The notes under the pieces: generated by a model
Told to the model about the DNA's origin: nothing
Databases searched by the model: none
The model's input: the letters and a program-made list of their open reading frames with translations, nothing else
Shown: positions 57,104-64,000 of the stretch, piece by piece
Layout of the letters: each line of letters opens with the position of its first letter
Position numbering within the stretch: the first letter of the stretch is position 1
Assembly: GCF_000182925.2 (NCBI RefSeq)
Contig: NC_026501.1
Span: 6,179,917-6,243,916, forward strand
Length of the DNA stretch: 64,000 nucleotides
Direction: 5' to 3'
Source: Neurospora crassa OR74A
Taxonomy: Eukaryota > Ascomycota > Sordariomycetes > Sordariales > Sordariaceae
Translations under genes and position numbers: made by a program

Positions 57104-60100
57104 TCAATTCTCGTCCGTGTCTGCAAATCGGACTCGGAGACGCTTAGGCGAACGAGAAGAAGGAGGACCCTCGGCTGAATCCGGCTCCGCTCTCTGTTGG
57201 GCATCCATCATCTTCACATCTCCATCTTTTTCAATGGAGGAGTTAGCTGAATGTACAGCGCCGTCATCGTCCTGGTACGTCCTCTTGTTGAAACCAAACG
57301 CTGCTGTTATGTATTGGCCCGAGGTGGTTACTTCATTATCCCTCTGAGATTTTCTACCCGCATTCACGGCTCTTAGGGCATCGCTGCCCAGGTCGCGCAT
57401 CGCAAGATCCGTGTCCGTATGCTCATGATAAGTGCCGGAGCTCCTTCCAAAGATATATTGCGGTTCCGCCAACTTGGCCATTTGCGCCGGTCCGTCATCC
57501 TTATCCACGCTCGTCGGAAGTGGAAGAATCTTAGCATTCAAGATCCAGTTATAGATCGGTCGGTCATCCAGAATCGAACCCCGGCTGCACTTCCTCTGCT
57601 CAGCAGGCGACATTTCCTCGCGCCGTCGGACAATCACCTCGTCAATGCTGCCGCGCAGCACCAGCGTCTCGACCGTGACCGGCTTCTGCTGGCTTATTCT
57701 GCGCGCGCGGCCGATGGCCTGAGCCCCGACCTGCGGGTTCAGCACCGGGTTGATGAAGTAGATGCGGGAAGCCGTCTTCATGTCCAGGCCGTAGGCCGCC
57801 TGGCTGACATCCATGAGCATGACCCGTATCTTCGGTTTCAGCGTGAAGGTGGCAAGGTGATGATTTTTGCGCTCGCTGGTGATGCCCTTGGCGTAGATGA
57901 GATGCTGGATTCCAAGAACTTCGAGCACCTCGGCGAGGTAGTAGGCTACGTTGTCATTCTCGTAGAATACCAATATCTGCTCGGCTTCTTCGTGTTGGAT
58001 GATTTGGTCGACGAGATATGAGAGCTTCGCTGAGGCGGTCGAGATCAACCTCGTTGTTACGAGGGGTGCAGTAACTTCCGAGGCCGAGCCGGCTATAGAA
58101 CCTTGTTGTTCTTGCGCGAGCTTTGTTTTCCCCACAAGAGGTTTTATCACTCGGAGAGCTTTTTTCCGCATATTGGAACGAGTGTCGGTGGTCCCTACTG
58201 TGGACTCATTGTCTTGAAGGCGCCCAAATTTCCCCCAACTGGTGTGCGCCAACGCATTTCGCCGATCATGCTCTCCCCACGTGGCAATATCCCTTAACGT
58301 GGGCAACGTATCGAGCGTTTTGGGAGATTTGGTGAAGGGCTTTAGGCGCTCCTGAAGGCGAAGAAGGAGGGGCGCCATTGTGCAGACGGGGTCTCTGCCG
58401 CTCACATCGATAGACCAATGTTCACCGGCGCCAAAAGGAAAGTTTTCAACGAATACTGGGACCTGGGCAAAACAGTGGGCGGAATCCTTGATGGTGTTGC
58501 TAACCGCAACTCGACCAAACTCGATGGCGGTTCGTAGCAAATCGTCGTCCTTTGCGGTAATGTTTACCGCACCCTCATCGAGGAATCGTTCCGCCCTATC
58601 AATGGCCTGAAAAATGTCTGACCTAGGAAAGAATTGGCCGCCGAAAAAGCTGGCTTGTCTGAGGTTTTTCACCAAATTTGCCAGCGCGTCCCTCTGGGTC
58701 TTGTGGAAAAAGTAATCCTCGTCGGTCCTCACCGATTGTACGGCATTGAATATGATATACATCGAGAAGAGATTGATGGAGAGAATATCTTGGTACGACC
58801 CATCAAGATACACAGTTCTCTCCTCAACAGAAGGCATGAATGGGACAATCTCGAGCTTGGTGTGTCGAACAATCAGCGATCCAAGAGTTGCCTTCAGGCA
58901 GTCATCGCGGCGATCCACCGTGCGTGAAGACCAGGGTTTAAAGACGTAGTCCTCCCAAAGCACATGGTCCTTTGTCGCTCCAACTACTCCCAGAGACCGG
59001 GTGTCGCCAAGCGTGTTAGCCCAGGGTCGTGCTTTCAAGAAAACAGAAGTCATGACACCGATTGCCTTGAGATCCTGGAGCTCTAGATCCGTGGAAACTT
59101 GATGATTTTGCTCCAGGCTGCCATGAACTCCATGCTCAAGGCCATAAAGGCCTTTGGATGGTGTGCCAGTGACAACCCATTTAGCATCTACATGCAAATC
59201 ATTAATGACAAGCTGTAGATTAGTCTTCGGCATGGAGTTGACGCCGCCCGAAGTTGAGTTTCCGAGTATATGGCCCTCGTCGACAATGCAACGCTTCCAA
59301 TGTACATTTGCCAATGGGTTGCTTTGGTGACTCTGTGAAGACTTCTTCGTTGCTCGTTTGGATGAATGAATGCTCTCGAAGATGCTTCTTGAGAAAAGAA
59401 CTATGTCATATTCTTTCAGTTCTTCAGCAGCTGGTAGACACAAAGTCTTTGTCTGTAATAGCACTCGGAGGCTGCGGGTGTGCTTCTCAATCTCTTGTTC
59501 CCAGTGGGTAACGAGATTTGGCGGCACAATTATAAGAGACGTGTGGGAAAGGTAAATCATCTCACCACGGGTCTCGGTCGCGTTCCTGCGGGTGGGCCGT
59601 GGTGAAACTGGCCGAGGTAGGCGGTACCAGCCGGGGTTTCGCTGGATGGCATTTATGACCGCGTCATACTGGAACCCATCATTTTCTTGGCTGTTGGGGG
59701 CGAAGATGTCCTTCCACGGTGCTCCGCTTCTCGTGACCTCGGCCGCCGCCATATCCATCAAGCTCCCAACTTTGTGCCGCACAATGGGGTCTGCTCCACG
59801 ATATAACTCCGGAACAGACGTGGGGATATGCTTCGTCGCTAGGATGAGAGCCAGGCAAATGAGGGTCTTTCCAGCTCCCATTTCCTCAGCCAGGATGCCT
59901 CCACAGACGCTGTCATAATAAGCCAGGTCAATAACGATGGTTTGGGCGATGGGGTCCACGTAGTACGTCTTCCCTAGATGATCGACATATCGCTTTGGCA
60001 GTCGAGGATCCGGAACTGGCTCTGTCTGTGACTCTCGTTGTACCATGGAAGCTGCGGACCGACACTGAAACGGATATAGCGTCGTCTTGAGGCCCAACAC

Positions 60101-60763
60101 CTTGTTGTCAAGCAAGTTGTGCATACTAGCGCGCCTGTCGAGGTCCTGTACTTGACTCGGTTTGGGATTCGGGGCCGGGAGAGTATTGAACATTTGCAGC
60201 AGCGTCTGCGGTTTTCCGATCAGGTCTTGGTCAGTGTTGTTCCCATCGTTATCAAATTTGTGGCATTTGACATTTCCATTCCATGTACAGGAGGAGCAGT
60301 CAAGGAGCTGAAAGAGTCTGGTCCTAAGTTGTCGTAGATGTGTATTAGATCGGGGGAGCAGGCGATTCTCGACGTCGTCTGGAAGTAAGTAGACACGAAC
60401 AATGCCTCTGGAGGGAAACTCAGCTGTAACTCTGAACGTCGTGTGAACCCATTTAGAGCCTAAGAGACTTTGGAATGGGGAAAGGAAGGGAGATTCCACA
60501 AGGGAGTCCTGAACACTAGGGGAGAGCGGCGGATCGGAGCCGGCGATACTAATAGGTCCAATCGATGGATTGTATTTCGGCTTGCCTTTAGAGGCCGGAA
60601 TATCGATGCTGTGCCAGGTGTGAAGCAGAGGGACGGCCCAAAGGGCTGGGGAGATCCCGCTTTCGGCTTCGTTGATAACGACGCACCCGGCCGCGAGAAA
60701 GCGGTCGATATGGATGAACGACATAATGGATTCGTGAGAAGTGAGAAGCTGACCAAGATTCAC
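57104..60763 (-). CDS. SNF2-family DNA-dependent ATPase/helicase
   Basis: Single exon, 1219 residues (a second ATG at 60724 would drop 13). The N-terminal 280 residues are not recognised. The SNF2 ATPase core follows: ILAEEMGAGKT (motif I, about 290-300), LIIVPPNLVTHW (Ia, about 410-421), CIVDEGH (motif II, about 492-498), WVVTGTPSKGLYG (III) and a helicase C domain with QILVFYEN, VMLMDVSQAAYGLDM and GAQAIGRARRISQ (motif VI). A long insertion separates the two lobes, as in the Rad5/HLTF-like and other Snf2 groups, but I see no RING finger in it. The C-terminus is acidic then basic (RSPKRLRVRFADTDEN). It is probably a nuclear chromatin or repair factor. The exact subfamily cannot be set by eye. 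Confidence 0.88.
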   Translation of the reverse strand: MNLGQLLTSHESIMSFIHIDRFLAAGCVVINEAESGISPALWAVPLLHTWHSIDIPASKGKPKYNPSIGPISIAGSDPPLSPSVQDSLVESPFLSPFQSLLGSKWVHTTFRVTAEFPSRGIVRVYLLPDDVENRLLPRSNTHLRQLRTRLFQLLDCSSCTWNGNVKCHKFDNDGNNTDQDLIGKPQTLLQMFNTLPAPNPKPSQVQDLDRRASMHNLLDNKVLGLKTTLYPFQCRSAASMVQRESQTEPVPDPRLPKRYVDHLGKTYYVDPIAQTIVIDLAYYDSVCGGILAEEMGAGKTLICLALILATKHIPTSVPELYRGADPIVRHKVGSLMDMAAAEVTRSGAPWKDIFAPNSQENDGFQYDAVINAIQRNPGWYRLPRPVSPRPTRRNATETRGEMIYLSHTSLIIVPPNLVTHWEQEIEKHTRSLRVLLQTKTLCLPAAEELKEYDIVLFSRSIFESIHSSKRATKKSSQSHQSNPLANVHWKRCIVDEGHILGNSTSGGVNSMPKTNLQLVINDLHVDAKWVVTGTPSKGLYGLEHGVHGSLEQNHQVSTDLELQDLKAIGVMTSVFLKARPWANTLGDTRSLGVVGATKDHVLWEDYVFKPWSSRTVDRRDDCLKATLGSLIVRHTKLEIVPFMPSVEERTVYLDGSYQDILSINLFSMYIIFNAVQSVRTDEDYFFHKTQRDALANLVKNLRQASFFGGQFFPRSDIFQAIDRAERFLDEGAVNITAKDDDLLRTAIEFGRVAVSNTIKDSAHCFAQVPVFVENFPFGAGEHWSIDVSGRDPVCTMAPLLLRLQERLKPFTKSPKTLDTLPTLRDIATWGEHDRRNALAHTSWGKFGRLQDNESTVGTTDTRSNMRKKALRVIKPLVGKTKLAQEQQGSIAGSASEVTAPLVTTRLISTASAKLSYLVDQIIQHEEAEQILVFYENDNVAYYLAEVLEVLGIQHLIYAKGITSERKNHHLATFTLKPKIRVMLMDVSQAAYGLDMKTASRIYFINPVLNPQVGAQAIGRARRISQQKPVTVETLVLRGSIDEVIVRRREEMSPAEQRKCSRGSILDDRPIYNWILNAKILPLPTSVDKDDGPAQMAKLAEPQYIFGRSSGTYHEHTDTDLAMRDLGSDALRAVNAGRKSQRDNEVTTSGQYITAAFGFNKRTYQDDDGAVHSANSSIEKDGDVKMMDAQQRAEPDSAEGPPSSRSPKRLRVRFADTDEN

Positions 60764-61708
60764 ACATGGTATGTTGGTGTTGCTCGAAAAGGATTCAGTC
60801 TGATGTCCAATTCAGATTGTGGTTGTGGCAGGACCGGGTGAGGGCCAACCTTGGAGACGGCGGATGGAGACCGAAGACGAGGGATTCAGAGGTCTGAGGT
60901 AAGATGTTGGGCACTTGGGAAGTTGAGGTCGATGGCAGCCGCAGGTTGGAGGTTGACGTGGGAGGTTCGAGAAGGAACAGCCAATCGATGGAGGGCAGCC
61001 TGGGTTGCGCTAGAAAGGTACGAGCATTTGGCAGATGGTTGCGCTCCACAAAAGGTACTGTCATAACTGCAATAAGAAGTGTTCCATGGTGGCAATCCGG
61101 GTCGGGTGTGGGGTGTAAGTGGGAGCATGCTCACCCCCGCCTTTCGTGAACATTACTGGAAAAAACAAGTACATACAAGTAGGTCATGACACGACGGAAG
61201 GGTGAAAATAAAATAGTCCATAAATACCTTGCCTTTGCACTAATGCAAATGAGCAGGTTGAATGAAGCCTTCATACAACTGTCCTACTTCACACGTAACC
61301 CGTTGTTGGTTTCGTTGTGTTGGAGACACAAATGCGACGAGACAAAATGGGTTTTACTAGAGTCTGAATGGGTGACGAAAGAGGAGAAAAGAACTTAGGA
61401 CAGCGTAAAAGATAATCGAATACCCGGAAGGAAGGCTGGTGCAGGTGAATGAAAGGTCCGGTAAGGGGCGTCCAGGGCACGGACTTCAACACTTGCTTGT
61501 GAAGATCACGGGCATTGTTCCACTTGTTGCAGATGGCAAAAGACCAAAAGCCCGGACTGCCCGGGCAAGCAAAAGATAGTAAGAGGAAACGAGGATGAAC
61601 CTCATGGTGAATGTCTATAACAATTACGCACCGGTAACGGAGTGATAACTTGCAGTCATCGAAAGAGGGACAAAAAGAGATAAAAGGGTGAAAAAAGATA
61701 AGCAACTT
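60764..61708. other. Region between the SNF2 gene and the tRNA
   Basis: No coding gene recognised. It holds the 5' flank of the SNF2 gene and, toward 61700, an A-rich stretch that could act as the pol III terminator side (T runs on the minus strand) of the tRNA. Confidence 0.45.
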
Positions 61709-61779
61709 TGCGCCACCCGCGAATCGAACGCGGGGCCCATCGATGGCAACGATGGATTTTACCACTAAACCACTGGCGC
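61709..61779 (-). tRNA. tRNA-Gly (anticodon GCC)
   Basis: Cloverleaf read on the minus strand from GCGCCAGTGG at 61779 to the discriminator A at 61709, 71 nt, no intron. The anticodon stem CATCG/CGATG closes a TTGCCAT loop with GCC at 61747-61745. The T arm is CCGCG-TTCGATT-CGCGG. The A-box (TGGTTTAGTGG) and B-box-like CGTTCGATTCG promoter elements are present. Acceptor pair 7 is G-G, a mismatch that I rechecked. T-rich sequence follows on the minus strand (61691-61708 is A/G-rich on plus). Confidence 0.93.
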
Positions 61780-64000
61780 TTATTGATGAAAACACCCAGA
61801 ATCTCTTACTATATACAAATACACTACAGGGACCGACATCTTGCGGCTTAGCATCCAGATTGGATATAGCACATCTCGATGAGAGTTCGAGGTATGGGTA
61901 AGTTAATATGGTATACTGTGTATGCAAGAGTACTACTTCTTCTTAGCACAAGAAGCTGAGAGATGTTGTTCGTGGGACATCTACACAAATGACTACACAG
62001 AAGCTTATCACATATCGGGTACGCTTCCCGGCGCCCAGCATGGCAGGTTCCGCACATCGTCCATAAGTAGCGCGATTGAAACTACGTGCTGACTTTCAAG
62101 TTTCTGGCGGAATCAACATCATTCATGGTAAAATATGGCAGACAATGAACACATCGGATTCTGCGTGACAGTGAGATACCAAAATGTGACAAGAGAAGGC
62201 AAGAGCGTTCGAAGCTCCCAGACTGCAGTGCTCCTGCATGTATGATGTGGACAGTCTTCAGTTACTGTATGTATCCGTCTTACATCTAACCGTATTTGAC
62301 GTACATACCTTTCATCATCTCTCCTGCCCCGACTCGGTCCCGTTTTCTAAACCTTTTCACTTCTTCGAACTCGGTTCTCGATCTTACGTCCTCAGTTCCT
62401 CCTTTTGTTCTTTCTCGCTCCCCCCCCCCCTCATCCCCGCGGCGACTCCTCAGTTTCCCACGTGTCCCTCAAGCCAAGCACACCAATAGCGTCATCCGGC
62501 CAAATGCCGCTGAAGTTGCATCGCGTGCTGACACAAAAGGCAGGCTAGGTAGCCAACGAAAGGATCCTATCCACGGTTTACCTTGTACGGAATTCCATGT
62601 TGCCGATGTCGATGGTCTTCCGACCCGTCTCTGGTTACAGGGAAGATCCTCACCCCGCATCGCCGAGGTCCGTGCCTCCAAGTACTACCAAAAGGAACTC
62701 GAGACGTAACCTTTACCACAAAAACTTTGGGCCTTTTGATGCCATTCTGTGTCAAAAGGTATCAAGCTATGCTATAGTCTGGTCGGTAGCGCTTTGACCT
62801 TTGGCCGGAAATTATTTGCATTGACGAGACTAACGGCTGCCAACATCCCAGGCTCCGTGTCGCCCCCCCCCCGGCTACACCACTTTCAGGAAACCAAGCG
62901 GCTGACCCCATCCGCTGTCGATATGTTTCCCTTTCGCCAATCTCGTCACATCGCCATCACACCGTTCGAAAATCGGGTTGTTTCCACGCTTGACACCGAT
63001 AGCCCTCTCTCGAACAGAACATTCCTGTGGAATTTGCCCGAGTTGAAACGCACAATCTGATATGAAGCCTGGGGCCAGAAATGGACGCTTCTAGCCCTGA
63101 CGACCACCTCCCTCAACCGTTCCACACCTTGGGCTGCACTACGAGCTTAGTTTCAAGTTTCTTAGCCCGACGGCACGGGTTTACTACACAGTATGTGGTC
63201 CCCTCATGTCGCCTGATCATGTGGTCTACTAAGTGCAGAAACCCTGCATCTGCTTTGCAATGACTTGCATATGCCTTCTCGCTTGTGGCCTGAATTATGG
63301 GTCTCGACCAAGTATTGAGAAAATTGAGAAGATGTGAGGATTCGATATCACAAGAATTGAGGCGTCTATCCTCATGCTTTTACAGTGATGTCTAACCCCC
63401 GGGAGTTGCTAATCCCCCGTAGTGATCTCCTAGGGCACCTATCCGTCAGGTGTACAAAATCGACCCTGAGCATACGGTTCATGGGCCTGGCGAGTAGCAG
63501 TGTGTGAAAGACCAGCTCATCCCATTTGATGTCTTGTTTCCACAGTTTAGTAGCCGGAGAACAAAAGAGTCAAAACTAGCTGTTCATCACGACCATCGTT
63601 TCTTCCCCACTATCGTCGTTCAAATGACAATATCCGGTAGGTGTTCCTTGCCTCCTCGCTATGGCACAGAAAACCGTCAACCATTTATACGCCGTAAGAA
63701 AACAAAGGGGAAAAAAAAACATAGGATATAGTGTTGAGTGAAAGCCTCAGACGGGAAAACCAGAGAGCAGGAAAAAATAAAAAAAAAGAATCGAAGAACC
63801 ACTGTTGCTATATTGTATGAGGAATTGTTGCTGTCAAAGGCGGCAGCCAGCCCCATGCAACAATGAATGACGGCTCCCTTGCCCCGCCCTCACTTCAGAT
63901 TCGCAGTGGTAACGACCCTTGGCAATGCTCACACTTGTCTCCCTTGACGATGAATCGTTCATGAGGCGCTCTGGGGCAGGCGCCTTGTGGGCTACCGTCC
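61780..64000. other. No gene recognised to the end of the window
   Basis: Frames of up to 137 codons overlap on both strands and show no motif. A run of C at about 62421-62430, another at 62863-62870 and an A run near 63709-63718 occur. A gene may start beyond the window edge. Confidence 0.45.

Overview
This window reads as a filamentous ascomycete (Pezizomycotina) chromosome, most likely a sordariomycete of the Neurospora/Sordaria/Podospora type. Genes carry short GT-AG introns (about 50-230 nt) with donors such as GTAAGT, GTATGT and GTACGT and CTAAC/CTGAC branch-like motifs. Housekeeping genes prefer C-ending codons. Intergenic spaces are long, and one AT-rich transposon block carries C-to-T/G-to-A damage of the kind left by RIP (repeat-induced point mutation). 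No bacterial operons or CRISPR arrays are present. The genus assignment is inference.

Layout. 1-3949: no gene recognised. 3950-9411: a cluster of small, lineage-specific-looking genes of unknown function built from duplicated modules. These are a four-exon repeat protein (3950-5158), a 51-residue relative (6151-6306), a YRS-repeat protein with a second possible terminal exon (6712-7745) and its paralogue (8811-9411). 9412-12699: gene-poor, with a 68-nt poly(A) tract. 12700-15415: a seven-exon gene with an RRM-like N-terminus, a SERAC1/SesB-like alpha/beta hydrolase and a von Willebrand A domain, an architecture related to fungal NLR effector domains. 15788-16648: a metallo-beta-lactamase-fold hydrolase. 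17353-20146: a mutated Tc1/mariner element.

20530-32194 is a housekeeping block: RPT4 (proteasome ATPase), GFA1 (first enzyme of the hexosamine/chitin precursor pathway), PRE4 (proteasome beta7) and an HCNGP/SAP30BP-like nuclear protein. 33291-34528: a DUF3712-type single-pass membrane protein. 34529-39762: 5.2 kb without a recognisable gene. 39763-41601: a flavocytochrome b2-type FMN dehydrogenase whose last exon encodes a C-terminal AKL tripeptide (possible peroxisomal signal). 42355-42688: a Tc1/mariner-type MITE.

43599-48839: an SGNH hydrolase, CSN4 (COP9 signalosome) and JAC1/HscB (mitochondrial Fe-S co-chaperone), the last two divergently transcribed. 49440-52406: an F-box/LRR-like protein. 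53661-54002: a doubtful SR-rich small ORF. 57104-60763: a large SNF2-family ATPase. 61709-61779: tRNA-Gly(GCC). 61780-64000: nothing recognised.

Four genes (RPT4, PRE4, CSN4, the F-box protein) belong to the ubiquitin-proteasome system, but they are far apart and on different strands, so co-regulation is not implied. The most promising novel elements are the hydrolase-VWA fusion, the modular gene cluster at 3.9-9.4 kb with its apparent echo in the RPT4 leader, and the splice-dependent PTS1 of the flavocytochrome. All functions come from motif recognition by eye; no database search was run.
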